DNA from: Phaseolus vulgaris
Lineage: Eukaryota; Streptophyta; Magnoliopsida; Fabales; Fabaceae
Direction: 5' to 3'
DNA length: 64,000 bases
NCBI RefSeq assembly: GCF_000499845.2
Contig: NC_023757.2
Coordinates: forward strand, 3,754,118-3,818,117
Below, in pieces: positions 1 to 12,890 of the stretch (positions are counted from its first letter, which is position 1; the number at the start of each line of letters is the position of its first letter). The position numbers were made by a program, and so were the translations under genes. Under the pieces are notes generated by a model. It was given only the letters and a program-made list of their open reading frames with translations, had not been told where the DNA came from and ran no database searches.

Positions 1-700
1 TATTAATTAAGAGTTAACTTCACTAAATAAAGATTAACACCTATTAATCCTTGAAATTAAGGAGTGCACACTATATAAAGGAGTCTTCTCCATTTATAAA
101 CATGAATATATCTTGGAATTGAATGAAAGTCTCCTTTGTAGGTTTTGTAAGAGTTTCATTTTTCTCTTCTCTTGTTTTGGTTCTTATCTTCATAAGCTTT
201 CACAAATGATGAATCATCTTGCACTTTTCTTTAGCTTTTGGATTAAAGGTAGCGTGTTCTTACTTCATTCTCTTCTCTCAATCCATTTTTTATTTTCTTT
301 TGCAAAATATTCTTATTTTACAAAGTTCGTTTTTATGACTTTTCAGTAGCATACAAATTTAAATCATCAAGATTACATGCTTTTGCAAATTTCTTCTTCT
401 CAAACACCTCTTGATTTGATAAAGATTCTCACCTTCACATCCCAACGCTTATCAAATGAAATCTCGCAACATAATTTTAAAAAGTTTTAAAACATAATTC
501 AACACTCTCTTCTTTTGTTTTGATATGTTTTCACACTTGTGTTTTTCTATTTTTTTCTTATTTTTCTTGTAATGTTTGTTAAAAAGTTGATTATAGTGGA
601 TTATCTATGTTGGGGTGATTATACAACTCATCATCTCTAAATCGGTATCAAGAAACTTATCTTGAACAATTTTATCTAAAGACAAATTATTTTTTCAAAA
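1..700 (+). mobile_element. possible LTR-retrotransposon remnant
   Basis: A TATA-like stretch near 70-78 lies before a T-rich leader, and a sequence near 640-655 resembles a primer-binding site (ggtatcaagaa). The layout resembles the LTR at 13020-13645. There is no coding sequence or clear boundary, so this is a weak call. Confidence 0.25.
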
Positions 701-1294
701 AAGCATGTAAAGATCCAACAATATTTGAGTTACCGCTTCTAACAATAATCAAATCAACCTGATAATCAAAAGAATAAAAACAACTAAATAATAAAAGAAA
801 ATCAAGAAGTATAAATCTCGATCTAAAATCCTAATTTTAAATTTACAGGGAATAATCAACATAAAAAATTTAAAAAATAAAAGATAAAACACAACACAAT
901 TTCAAAGCTTATCTCTTGGCTATAATACTTATATATAATAAAAATGTTGGATGGATGTTATAATTATAATATGGATATATTTATGTTTTTCTAATCGGAA
1001 TACATTAACAACTATATTATTTTTTATAGTACTTTAATATATATTTTTTTATATAATTTAGTTATTACATATATATATTAAAACTATCATAAAACATCAG
1101 ATCAAAAGATATATACATAGGAGTGTCATCAAAAGCAAAATTTTCCTATTCAATCTCATGAAGAGCCATCCATACTATAATGTTAACTTAAATAGTGGCA
1201 ATCTTAACCTTCGACACTGCTTCATGCTAATGAATTTGTATATATACATGCGGATTCCGACATGAAAGTACCACATTAATTTCAAACAATTTAA
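701..1294. other. AT-rich 3' flank of the COL gene
   Basis: No gene or recognisable repeat was seen. The part next to 1294 should include the 3' untranslated region and polyadenylation site of the minus-strand COL gene. Confidence 0.4.
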
Positions 1295-3002
1295 TTATAC
1301 TCTCTCTTCTTTTTTGTTTAGCAAAGGAAAAATGGGTGGTGTTGCTAAAGAAGGCCTCTTTACAAACCTCCCTTTCATTCTTGGTCTTTTCTCCGCATTC
1401 AGTTTTCGAACCTCATACCTTATTTTCTTCGAGAACAACCTTTTACGTCGCTTTTCTCTATATCTTGACACTCTTGCTTCTCTTCCACCGTCTGCCATTG
1501 CTGCATCACACCCAAATAATTCCCCACTACGATGCTCAAACTCCACTCCACACGTTCTCTGCTAATACATTACCATTAATAATGCAATGTTACTATAAAC
1601 ATTTTCAACTACTATATCATCAAATCACCTATGCTTATAAGATGCTTAACTTTCGAAACATCGTATCAAAAAGTACATTTACAGTAGTTGTTATATAGCT
1701 ATAACGGTATAAAAAGTTCCCCAATAAAATTGTGTTAAAATGTTGAAAATATAATTTAAATAAGTATAATCAAAACTATGCCACATACTCTTGCTTTACC
1801 CAAGTTCCAAATGAATAAACAATATAAAAAAACAACTATAGAGAGGAGTGAAAAATGTGAAAATTGTATATTGAAATAAAATGCACCATATTATAACTAT
1901 CATATGCTCTAAATTCGGAAACTCCTCTTAAATGTGTGTCTGTGTCAATATCCGACACTCTTATCGAACACTGACACTCATATGACACCTGTAAGATACG
2001 TATATGTATCCGTGTATCCTCGTATCAGAAATTCGTGTGTCCTAATCATAATCCGATTCAGATTGTGAATTCAATGAAAGTAATTAAAGTGAATGGATTC
2101 TGGTATCATACCATGCAATGAGGCCAGAACTGCGTGGTGCCCAAGTCTGGTTTATGAGAAGTAGTCCACAGGGATCTTTGGCTGGTCCAAGCAGTGATTA
2201 CAGCTTCATAATCTAACCGCAACAATAAGATCTTCTTCTTCTTTCGCTGATCATCTTCTTTCACTACTTCTTGCCTCTTATCCAACCCAATAACCTTTTC
2301 CTTAACCTCTTCACATGTCAAAGAAAAATTCAGCTCATGCCCACAATCAAATCCCAATTCATACGCCTCCTCCTCCACCTTCATGTTCCCACCACCCACA
2401 CAACACTCCCACGAAGCATGCTCCTCCACCTCATCGGTACCCACCAGCCCCAACTCTTCCATTCCCACACACTCACTCTCCAGTCCCTCCCTCAACAAAC
2501 TCTCAACATCAGCACTGAACGCAATCTCAAACGCGCTTTCACATCCTAACAAATCAACTCTCCTCTCATCGCTCACGGATACCCCTTGCTCTGCCGAAGG
2601 AGTTGCGGGCACTCTATAAAGAACCTCATCCACGCTCTCTTCATGGGAGTTCGAATTTGTGTCTTCGGGTACCACATCGAAGGGATTCTTCAGAGCCTTA
2701 TTACCGTTCTTCCCGTGACGTGGCGTTCGGGGTTTCTTGGTGAACCCTTTGTGCCACGATGGACCGTTACCCGTTCCAGAAAACGATTTCTTGTTGGCTT
2801 CGATGTGTGAAACGATTTTCAAGCGAACGCGGTGGTGTCTACGCGCTAACGGGTTCGCTGAGTGAACGGAAGAGTCGCAAGCTTGGCAGAGGAACGCGTC
2901 GTCGGCGGCACAGTACCAACGCGCTCGATTTCTTATGCAGCTGTCGCACGCTCGTGCCGTTTTGGCGCCGACAGCGTTTCCCTTGTTCTTAGTGGAAGAC
3001 AT
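1295..3002 (-). CDS. COL16: CONSTANS-LIKE 16/6-type B-box and CCT transcription factor
   Basis: Two exons: 3002-2112 (297 codons) and 1558-1295 (87 codons plus stop), 384 residues in all. The phase-0 intron runs from GTATGA at 2111 to CAG at 1559. Exon 1 has one B-box with cysteines near residues 19, 22, 31, 39 and 42 and histidines near 47 and 56-57, then an [14 protein letters not shown] segment typical of this clade, and ends in a [12 protein letters not shown] motif. Exon 2 has the CCT domain (about residues 323-365, starting [13 protein letters not shown]). A single B-box plus CCT fits the COL6/COL16 (BBX14-17) group; the closest member is inferred. Family members are nuclear regulators linked to light and flowering responses. 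The first codon used is the first ATG before the B-box. Without the exon join the CCT half looks like a separate small ORF. Confidence 0.9.
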
Positions 3003-3723
3003 GGCTGGTTAGAAGAACAAAATTGTGAGAGGGTGATCGAAACCTACGAATCGAATGAGGTGGGAAATGATTCCGAACAAAACAACGTTGGATTTGATTG
3101 GATTATTGGGAGTTGTGGAGTTTGTGAGGGTTGCTTACGCGGAAAAGGTGAAGGGTTGTTGGAGAAAATATGAAGAGAGTGGAACATAGAATAATAATGC
3201 AATGGTGATGATAGTGTAAGATGAATGATAGGGAGGGAAAGGGGTGGGTGTTTGTCAGCATGTCCTGCGAGCAGCACTTTCCCTGTAGGATAGGGACCCT
3301 CTATTTTGTTACTGTAATTTCTTTATTTATATATTTAGTGTTATTTAAGTTTTTTTTTATTTCTTTATATATATTTTATATTCAAATACCAATTTTTTTT
3401 AATTAGATTCTTTCATAACTATTATCACTATTACATGAAATTGTTAAATAAAAATTAATTTTTAATATAAAAATTAATTAATTAATATACCTACTAGATT
3501 AAATATTATATTAAATTTATAGCCAATTAAATATTACTTTAGATATTAATTAATTTTTTTAAAATTGATTTCTATTTAATAAAAAAATTTAGAGTGTGTA
3601 TTTCATTTTTAAATGTATTATGTTTAAAGTATTTCTTATAAGAATATTTTTTTCTACGCTTAATATTATATATGCATATTATATACTATCAATTTTGAAC
3701 TTTTACGATTGTAAAGTAATATT

Positions 3724-3754
<31 letters not shown>

Positions 3755-3990
3755 TACTAATGTTTAATCAAAGTTACAACAATAATAACTTTTCATATCT
3801 ATAAATATAACAATATAACAAGGAGTAAAAAAATAAACTTGTTTGAGGTGTTAGTTTTTTATAATTTTACAAGAAAATTAAAAAAAAAACAAAAATTGTC
3901 AGAAAAGATTAAAAAAAAGACGTTAACTTTTTTTCTGACCGACATGTAATTTCTTTTTATATAAAAAGTTTTCAGATGATCTGTAGCTTA
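3003..3990. other. COL gene upstream region, AT-rich
   Basis: Contains the 5' region of the COL gene (3003 to about 3300) and then AT-rich DNA with no gene. No convincing TATA box was pinned down. Confidence 0.4.
3726..3755. repeat. (AT)n microsatellite
   Basis: About 15 uninterrupted AT units. Confidence 0.9.
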
Positions 3991-4290
3991 ACATCTCATA
4001 CACTTCAAGTAACAATAATCACCTACCATCATATAAAAAATATTATTAAAAGAAAGGATTAAACCAAAATTCATATCTTAATAAAAACGATACATAGGTA
4101 AACTATACATATTCATAAATAATTCTGAAAACAGACTTGGTAGAAGCCTATTATACTAATGAAATGATTCTCTATGAATAAATTCTAAATTAGTCAACTT
4201 ATCAACACACGCATTTCCTTCACACAAAATATGAGTAACCCTAAACCTCATTTTTTCACAGTAATTAAGACAAGTATGTATTTTATTGAT
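3990..4290 (-). mobile_element. LINE 3'-end fragment (RNase H-like tail)
   Basis: On the minus strand the frame holds HILCEGNACVDKLTNL, matching the C-terminal RNase H-like end (RVT_3 type) of plant LINEs. A second diverged copy of the same approximately 280-bp stretch lies at 43550-43830 in the same orientation. It is a fragment with no reverse transcriptase. Confidence 0.55.
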
Positions 4291-5740
4291 TACGAAGCAT
4301 CCACGGAACATTAATCCTAACAGTAAATTAAGCACAAAGCAAGGCAGAATCACATTCAAGTTATACATTAGTAAGCCTCATCTTTTGAGCTTTTTCCAAT
4401 AACATGTATAACTTTATAAAACTCACCAACTATAAGAGTCTGAGTCTCAAAAAACATAAAGAAAACATCAATAAATTTCTCCATACTCTCGTAGAAATAC
4501 TAATACTAATGTGTGTCCACTTTAAAATTAACTCTCCGCGTCTTCCATACCTTATCCGTCTTCTATACCCTACCCATCTCTCATAGTTGTACCTTCCTTT
4601 TCCTCTATCTCAGTCACAAACCTTCCATGTGTTTTGACACTCAAACATTTTTAATGTTTTGTCAAGGTGCATGATTTTCTACTTCAAGGTTTGTCCAAAT
4701 TACTTTTAAGTGGTTTCAGATCTCTCAAAACGTACAATATTTTTCAGTTAGTGAAACCCTACTTTCCAAATTATTTGTATTAGGCACTAACATGGGTTGC
4801 TAATGAAACCCTACTTTCCAAATTATTTGTGCCAACACTGATGTGGGTTGCTAAAGGCAAGCATTGCATTTAGTATATAGGTTATTGTTTGACTTCAGAA
4901 GTCACCAAAAGAGGTAAGATTTAGACTTTAAGAAAAATAATCGGTAAGATTTGCACCACACACTCATTCTAATTTAAAATTCATAAATTTTAGCTTTCAA
5001 AATAATATGTTTTCGCATTATATCATGTTATTTATAGGTTGAAGGGGACTTGAGATTTATTTATATGACTTAAACTTTGATTACTTTGAATAAAAAATAG
5101 ATATTTAACTTCTAAATAGGAAAAAAAACCATATATTTAATTGTATTTTTTATGATTTTTTTTAGTTAAAGTTCATATATTTTGAATAAAATATTAAACT
5201 TTAAAATATTAACACAGTATTATCTTTCTTGATTTCAATTTTCAATGGAGTTGGTTTTATATATAAAAAAATAATACTATAATAATATTACTTAAAAGTA
5301 TTTGCTAAAAATATTTTAATATCGTCTTATTGACGTTTTCATAAAAATAAATAATATATATATTATTTGGATTTGGTAAATAAAGTATTTTTCATTGAAT
5401 ATGAAGATATATAAAATAAAATTTTACGAATAAAGGTTAATTAATATTTAAAAACCACAATACTTTAGTAAGAGTATGTTTTTTCATATCTAAATACAAT
5501 ATCCTTTTTGTCTAATTAGATGTATTATAAAAACATGAATGTTGATAAGAAAATAATAAAAATATAAAACATGTAATTGAATTAATTGAAATTTATATAC
5601 TGTATTAGAAGAACATTACAATGTATTAACTCAAATTTATTACGTACAGGTGAAGGGCAGTTTGAAAGGCAAATAAAATATTAGTGTAACTAAATTAATT
5701 ATCCATATTATTTTGATAACCGTAAATGTAAATGAAAAGA
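4291..5740. other. AT-rich intergenic DNA
   Basis: No gene or transposon could be recognised apart from the short tandem duplication at 4753-4856. Confidence 0.4.
4753..4856. repeat. 52-bp tandem duplication
   Basis: Two adjacent units (4753-4804 and 4805-4856) each begin gaaaccctactttccaaatt and end with gggttgct plus a few bases. They differ at a handful of positions in the middle. Confidence 0.8.
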
Positions 5741-6520
5741 TATTGGAGATTCACGTTTAGAACCTTTCATTGTATATAAATGTGTGTAAACTTCAATCTC
5801 ATGAGCCGATTTTATAGGGTTGAGTTAGGTTTAAAATCTACTTCGTAACATGATATCAGAGTGATTTCAAGTCTATTCTAATAAGTATTTATTGGTCTTA
5901 TCAGACCACCCGATATTAGACCATTTAAGTGCAGGATTTTCATTTTGAAATTATCGTGTTTGGTATGGAAAGTGACAAGGAGACGAGACGAACTGAGGAA
6001 GTGAGCATTAATTTGAGCTGACAAGATCGTGCTGTCGGTGACGCTGCCATAGAAAGATGAAGCAGAAACGATATTGGGAAAAGAAAATGAATAGATACAG
6101 CGAAAAGGTTTTGGGACCACTTCAAATCAAATTCAGAACGTCTTATTCAAATTTCTACTATTAGAAAGAGGAAAACTTTCTGATCTCATCAAACCAAGCC
6201 CATGTGAAATCTCTTTCATCAAATATCCAACCTATCAGCTGCCACATATTTGGATCAAGTATATCAACTCCACCAATTGTAATCGGATAAGGAGTTCCTT
6301 GTGGACCCATACTACACCCAAAAACTATTTCCTTTTACTCTCATTCTCACAATTCCACCTATAAACAACTAAATTCATTCACAATTTTAGATATATCTAT
6401 GGTTAGAAATCTCATGTCGACTAAAAATTAGATTCTTTTATAGTATATAAATGGGTGCAAACCTCACCTCAATGAGCCGATTTTATAGAGTTGAATTAGA
6501 CTTAAAGTCCACTTTGTAAT
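5741..6520 (+). mobile_element. TRIM-like element: two short LTR copies around an internal segment
   Basis: Related direct repeats at about 5741-5850 and 6400-6520 share a TATA-like core (gtatataaat), an 'atgagccgattttatag' block and an end like ttcgtaaca. The first is followed at 5851 by tgatatcaga, a degenerate primer-binding site for initiator tRNA-Met. About 550 bp lies between. This looks like a short terminal-repeat retrotransposon in miniature; no clean target duplication was seen. Two further copies of the same LTR plus primer site are in NPF3.1 introns (42667-42802, 46236-46352). Confidence 0.5.
6161..6310 (-). CDS. orphan 49-residue ORF, possible captured exon
   Basis: The frame from 6310 to 6161 encodes a protein-like segment (starts MGPQGTPYPITIGG, middle WQLIGWIFDERDFTWAWF) whose balanced composition is unlike random AT-rich ORFs. 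The frame stays open a little upstream of the ATG. It sits between two TRIM-like LTRs on the strand opposite to them. I do not recognise the family. It could be the last exon of a host gene carried by the TRIM; it is probably not an independent gene. Confidence 0.35.
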   Translation of the reverse strand: MGPQGTPYPITIGGVDILDPNMWQLIGWIFDERDFTWAWFDEIRKFSSF

Positions 6521-6689
6521 ATGAATGTCAAGTTTGGTCTCTAAATCCTATACTTAATGACTAATTCGTATTGATGGATATTATAGAGAATAATATTATG
6601 AGACTCAAATTATGTTTAACTTGAAAGGTATTTAATAGAATGTTTGTTTTATATTTTTAAGATTTACAAAGACGCACTCATCTTGATAT

Positions 6690-7000
6690 TATGTATGAAA
6701 TTAATTTCTTTGGATTATCTAGTTGGGGAGGTTTATAGTTAATAAGAATTCAGACAGAGAATTGCACGAAATATAGAGATGGTGAAACATACAAAATAAA
6801 GATAAGGACTAATATTAGAGTAAATGACAAAACAAGAATAAGGAAAGAAACAACAAAAGAATAGAAAGACTCATAGAAGAAAATTGTCACTTGAAGATGA
6901 AGAGAACTTCTTCAAGATAAACTCAAAAACTAATCCTCACGTGTTTCCTAGAAGTTTGAGATAAGATCCAAAGTAAGTCATCACCTTAACATATATTAGA
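6690..7000 (-). mobile_element. LTR fragment related to the one in HMT intron 4
   Basis: Read on the minus strand, this stretch shares blocks (ttggatctt, tttgagtttatc followed by atgaag or gaagaag, catcttcaagtg) with 9760-10040, which is in the opposite orientation. It is most likely a degraded LTR; no coding sequence is present. Confidence 0.35.
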
Positions 7001-7059
7001 CCATTGGACAATAAGACTCCTATGAATTATTGAAGAACAAAAAACTCAATATATATTAT

Positions 7060-7480
7060 TTTCATCCTTTTAAGCCCAATGTTTCATACTGAAGAATAAA
7101 GGACAATCTTGAAAAAATTGATTCCAAAAGTAATGAAGGAATCTTGCTAGGTTATCCTGAAACTTTTAAAGAGTGTAAAGTCTACAACTCTAATACTAGA
7201 GTGGTTGAGGAGGCTATCCATGTGAGATTCGTGACTATATTCCTAATAAAAAATTATCAGAGCAGAAAAACTCTTCTTATTTTTATTTGCAGGAATTGAA
7301 GGAGGGTCAAACAGAATGCTTAGGTGATAAAAAAGAAGCATCAGACACTCCTTCCAGACCAACATGGAGGCATCTAACACTGGCAAAGAATCACCTAATA
7401 TACACTATCATTGGTGACCCAACCAGAGGTCTCTCAACGAGGTCAAATGTGAGAAATCAAAACTGACTATGAACTCGCAT
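7060..7480 (+). pseudogene. Ty1-copia polyprotein remnant (integrase to connection region)
   Basis: Broken frames read like the segment after the copia integrase: a FDSKSNEGILLGYPETF-like stretch near 7115-7170, VYNSNTRVVEEAIHVRF near 7180-7230, then HLIYTIIGDPTRGLSTRSN near 7390-7450. The latter matches the 'IIGDP..G..TRS' block before the reverse transcriptase in SIRE/Maximus-type elements. Stops and frameshifts are present; only the fragment remains. Confidence 0.6.
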
Positions 7481-7893
7481 ATGGAACCCAAAGAACGTCA
7501 ATGAAACTCTGAAAGATAGACGCTATGAAGCAGGAACTAGAATAGTTTCAGAAGAAACAATTATATTACAGTTCAGATTTCTGGACAAAATTTATAGTAC
7601 CCATGATTTTGCCTCAATTCTAGAATTAATTTGAGAATCTACCATTCATGACATATCCGAGCAATAGAAATCGCTTACGAAGATGAGCAAATTGTCGTCG
7701 TAGGTTAATTTATCCACGAAATCAAGATTATGCCAAGTTTTTTAATTTCTCTTTCAATTCTTATGGAAATGAAACGACTTACTTCCAACTGAACGAACAA
7801 GCTTCAAATAACTAAAATTTAGACTGTAATTTATAGAAAAGGCCCAGAAAAGATATCACCATTTGTCAAAAATGGTTACATCTAATATCCCAA

Positions 7894-10800
7894 TCAAGAT
7901 TTTTCTCTTAAAGCATTTGAAAGAATTTGAATGGTGGAAGGTGTAGTCCGACAACAACCTCCTATTATTTTAGCTCCCAAATCACGCCACCTTGTCGCAT
8001 TAAATCCGAAATCATCATCATTAAAAACCTTGGGTAGCTGTCGTTTAAAACAAATAGGAAAACACACTTGATTAAGATATAAAGCATAAAAAATAATGGA
8101 TGAGTGTGAGGGTGTGCAAGAGAGAAATGGAGGGAGAGAACCCAGACTTACTTGCCATTTTTTGGCTTTACTATCCCATACCCCCCCACTATTGGGATAA
8201 ACAATGATGGCTTTCTTCGTTAACTGAAAGGAATAAGATAAGATCATAAACTTTGATAGAGAACCACTAAAATTCATTGTCAGATTTAACAATTACCTGC
8301 TTAAATGTGCAAATGAGGCTTTCTATAAAATGGGGAGGTGCACAGTTTATGCCAACAGCATCTACTTTAATACTCTTATTTATTGCTTCAAGACAGTCCT
8401 TGAAACTCTCTCCTGAGGGAGCATTCTCACCATCTACAGTGGTAAAACAGATCCAAGATGGAATGTTGACACTTTCTTCTTCAAGCAATTCGACACAAGC
8501 CTACAGTAGGAAGAATTGATAATGAATACCTCAAAAGTCTTCTATATTGAAGAAGATAGAATTGAAAAAATAAGTAAAAACTAAAACAATAGATTGATCG
8601 TTAAAAAATATTAGAAATAGAGCATTACCAATCATAGAAAATGATTTATAACATAAAACGTTTAGCCTACATTTCGTATAGAGTTCTTAATATACAGCTC
8701 AGAAAAACAAAAGACAAAATAAAAATACAAATCTTGATGATGGAAACAGGGTGCCCATATAGCTACAAAAACATGATGACTTCTGTTTCAGGCAAGATGA
8801 TGACTATCAGGTCATCAGATAGTGAAGACACAACTTTCCTTCTGTATATATATGAGGAATTGGTGCAGGCATTACATACGATAGTGATAGGTTGTATACA
8901 TTTTCTAAGAATAACACAATTAAAATAGCGATCCTTAAATATGTCTCTTCTTTATGTATTCTACTATGAAAATAACTTCAAAACAGTGAGATATCCATAC
9001 TCTTACAGATCAAGGAATTCGTTTTCTAATAGAGCTTTTATAAAAAAAAATAAAAAATTCTAAGAGAGCTCAATGATCTCTTAGTTGATTGATTCATTTA
9101 TATAGATTCTTACATCAGTAGAAAACCATAAAAGATATGATGAGTTCATGAATAGAGAAGAAGAAAATGAGCAAGAACATACTCAACTACTGCAACAATT
9201 ACAAGGAGCATGACAAGACAAGACGTTCTTGCTCAACAAAATATTGCTTTCTCTCTATTGTGTTTCTTCAACTTGCTAATGGTAGAATTTTAACTCTTAT
9301 TGTTATAGGTAGAAATCGTAAAAATAGTATTAGGATGATGGACTTCTTCAAAGACTAAACACATCATAGAAGGGTGACAAGTTTAATACAAGATGTGCAA
9401 GAAACAACAAGTCAAAGCCAAATTTGGAGCTATTGAATCCTGGTCAAGGAGACATGAACAAAAAAGGCAACAAAAGCATGACAAAGGAAGCATGAGAAAC
9501 ATGATCAAGCAAGGAAAACATCTCCAACAAATCCCGCAAAATGAAAATTTTATATGATTTTATTTTTTAAATTTGGACTTTGAATTTTCCCTCCATTTAC
9601 TAGTTGAATTCTCGGCCTAGAAGAAGCCGCATTTACATTTATTAATTAGGCATTTACCATTTCATTTAGAAGAGAAATTTCGGATTGCTTGGCTATAATA
9701 AGCATCACTTGCATTTGTAAGTTTACGTTGGAATATATGAAATTTTGAGATTTTTTAGGAAACTCTTGTGAGTGATCATCAACTTTGGATCTTCTCCTAA
9801 ACTCTCAAGTGACAAATCTTCATTGAGTTTATCATGAAGATGAAGGTTCCTCCATCTTCAAGTGGTGTTCTTCTTCCATTCCTATAAGTTTTTCCATCTT
9901 TTGCTTCGTTGTTTTTGATTCATATTGTCTAGTTTAGTTGTTCTAATTTCTACAATTTTTTGCCGACTATGTCTTCTTTCATATCTTGTTTATCTTGGTG
10001 TTGTGTGTTTAATCATTTTTCATCTCTTGGAATCAAACCTTCACACTTGCGTAATCCTCTTGGATTAAATTCATGAGGTAAACTTCCTAGAGTTTTCATT
10101 CATATCTTGTTTGTGTTAAAAATTTAACACAAGATCTATAACAAGTACTTAATTCAAGTTAAATACAACTTGAGCCTTATCATATAATGATCTAGACATA
10201 GGTTTCAGATAGGTAACACAAAAGATGAGTTAACCTATTCTAACAAACAACTAATCCTTTCATATAAGTTGAACAACCCTGACAAATAAACAAAATAGTA
10301 GGACTGCCATGGGGTTGGGAAAACAAAAATGTCACGAGAAGTGTGAGAGAAATGGATAAATAACTCAATTGAAGAATTCTAGTTTTCTGCTATTCCTAAT
10401 ATTTATACCTGGTCCAAGAAAGATATAGGCTGAGTAGGTTTTCAGTAATTCTAGTTCAAGAAATACAGCAAGGCAGACGTACTTGTCTATGAACATGTCT
10501 ATTGGCAAAGGAAAAAGAAAAGGACCTGAGCTTCGAGTTTGTTTGGAATGGTCTCAAAAGCCAGCAAATCTGGACCAGCTTCAACAAGAACTTGCAATCT
10601 GCGGCGATGAAAATCTTTCAACTTCTTTAAATCCACATCTGGTCCATAGCAGCCGCTACAAGAAGATATTGATATGAATAAATTCCATAAACATACAGAA
10701 AATATACAAATTAATTCCTCTGCAGGACAAAAAGGATCCAGACCGTCAAATTTGGAGGAGTGAACAAGCACCTGTATTCTGAACCATTAGCAAGGTAAGC

Positions 10801-12116
10801 TCCATAGCTTCCAATGGAGGCTGCAACCAAAGCTCTTCTATATTTATTCCCGGGATTTCTTTTAGCTGAACTCCAGAAAGTATCACGGGCTTCAACTGCC
10901 AATTTGACACTCCTCTCTAAGAGTGATTCCCCTTCTTCAATCGATAGCCCCTTGGACGCAAATCCAGGAAGTGTAGCCTATAATTATAGAATTATCTATA
11001 AGAAAACAATTGGCAAACATTTCAAGGGAATAACATGCACGAAGTATGAAGAGCCAAAGGCTGAGAGGTTTTCTATTCCCAACGTTATGATTTCACCCTT
11101 GGTGTAGAGAACTAAAATAGAATGTCATGTCATGTCATCTTTGGAAACCGAAAGAAATGAATGTTAAAAACCACAAGCAAATGTTTCATATCTCTTGTTA
11201 ATTGGCAGAATAGAAGATATTCATGTAACTCTCATGTTCATTCAAAATTGTCTAAAGTTCATTCAAATTCATCTATCCATCTCAGAGATCCGTTTATTGA
11301 AACAGAAATCTCCTTTTACTCATGACTTTTCTATTTTTATATTGTGTATAAAAGCATAGAATCATAGTACACTCCTAGCACTAGATTACATAACAAGAAC
11401 AAGTGAATGACAAGGACAAACCATTTGGAAGTAAACCTTTGCCACCACCCAGTTTTATCCTGTGTCAAGACAAAAAATAACAGAATAAAATATTATAGTT
11501 TTAATTACTATAAAAACATTTTTTTTGTAATTTATTTCTTTATTCCACAATTTTTTTCTCTCTTTTTTACTTTTATCCATCGAACAACCCATCTATTCCA
11601 CTTTACTTCTATTCTTCCAAATTATTTTCTTTCTTTCTTATCTCTTTTACTTCTAGTCCACAGAAAAACATAAAGGATGCAAAAAAATAAACAGATTTCC
11701 ATAAAGTTTAAAAAACTAATCCAAGGAAGGGGAAAACATAACCAAAAATTCCCAAGGGAGTGTTGAAAATGACAAACTTCACCTGGTATGATGATGTAAC
11801 TAATATATCAGCACCAGCCTCCAAGTATTCCAAATGAACCTAAAAGAAATAAATGCGAAATGAAATCCAATAAAAATCATCACCATCAGACTTATGATGA
11901 ATGTGCAACAAACCAAAGGTGAAAAGAAAAGAAAACCAAAAAAAAAACCTGCTTGATAAGGTTTGGGTCTTTGATCAAATAGATAGCACTCCAGAGAGAA
12001 TCGTTGATGGAGGCTCCATGCTTTTCGAGCTGCGTGGCGAATCCCCCATCGGTGATGGCGCAGCCTCCCGCATTCTCTATCAGATGATGCAACATTTGCC
12101 TTTTCTCGCTCTTCAT
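7894..12116 (-). CDS. HMT: homocysteine S-methyltransferase (HMT)
   Basis: Seven exons: 12116-11949, 11839-11783, 10977-10772, 10655-10526, 8500-8297, 8223-8152 and 8037-7894. All junctions are GT..AG, and the joined length is 981 bp, 326 residues, the usual size for plant HMTs. The enzyme moves a methyl group from S-methylmethionine (or AdoMet) to homocysteine to give methionine, in the cytosol. Visible landmarks are ITDGGFATQLEKHGA near the N-terminus, AFETIPNKLEAQ at the end of exon 4, GINCAPP with C240 in exon 5, and GGCCRTTP with C307 and C308 in exon 7; these three cysteines bind the catalytic zinc. No break was found. The start is the first ATG, 11 residues before the conserved IENAGG. 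Intron 4 (2,025 bp) is swollen by repeat DNA. Which HMT paralogue this is cannot be decided here. Confidence 0.93.
9400..10130 (+). mobile_element. LTR-like insertion inside HMT intron 4
   Basis: A T-rich stretch with a TATA-like motif (gctataataagc near 9690-9700) and leader-like sequence shares blocks with 6690-7000 in inverted orientation. It lies wholly within the 2-kb intron between HMT exons 4 and 5. It is probably a degraded LTR; boundaries are approximate. Confidence 0.4.
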
Positions 12117-12890
12117 GCTACGGGCTTTTCCTTACAACGACGACGTTCCGAGTGGCCAGCACGTTCGTTGCCTGCATATAAGGACTGGGCATTATTAATG
12201 CGGAAGAAGCATGGGGTTTGGGTTATTGCTATGGATTTTTCTAATTTGTATGAAATCGAATTCTAATTTTTGCATAAAAATTACCATTATTAATTACTTG
12301 AAAATACATCTTCCATTTTTTATTGTGATAACAAATTTTTTTATAATGAGTATTAAAATATTAAAACATAATATTAAATTATAAAAAAATTATAAAAGGT
12401 AATCATAGGAATAAAGAATTTTTTTCATTTTAGTGTGAGTGATTTTTATGTGATGTACATGATTTTTTTATTGTAGTCGTTTAAATTTAAAAGAAAAATA
12501 TTTATTAAAAATTATATATACAAAAACAGTAATTTAAAAAATTCCTTAATTAATATTATAAATAATGATATAAAAAAATAATACAATTTAAAAGATATGT
12601 ATAATTTTGTAATAGTAATAATAATAATGAGTTTTTCATACATTAAAGAGTTTTTCAAATATCCAATTTTATTTTGTATTAATTTGGAAACTATTTCAAA
12701 ATACATTTACGAATTATATAAGATATAAGATAGTAGAAAACAACACTTTGTCATGTTGTTGTCTAGTTTGGGCAATGAACAACACAAAATGATAAAAAAA
12801 AATTGAAAAGGGCGTATCTCTTCCTAACAAAACTTTTATGAAAATAACAAAGGGCATTATTTCTTTACTATTTCCTTTAAATACAATTAT
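12117..12890. other. HMT 5' region and AT-rich DNA
   Basis: The first approximately 80 bp should hold the HMT 5' leader, with a weak TATA-like ttatatgc (minus strand) near 12175-12182. The remainder is AT-rich, with no gene seen. Confidence 0.4.

Noticed and set aside
1314..1698. Plus-strand ORFs of 83 and 120 codons
   Set aside because: They overlap the CCT exon of the COL gene on the other strand and have no recognisable domain.
2271..2992. Several plus-strand ORFs of 67-92 codons
   Set aside because: They are antisense to COL exon 1, which has a conserved B-box and codon structure on the minus strand.
5878..6125. Overlapping minus-strand ORFs of 61 and 80 codons with hydrophobic starts
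   Set aside because: They lie inside the TRIM-like element, overlap each other in different frames and show no recognised domain; a signal peptide call would be guesswork.
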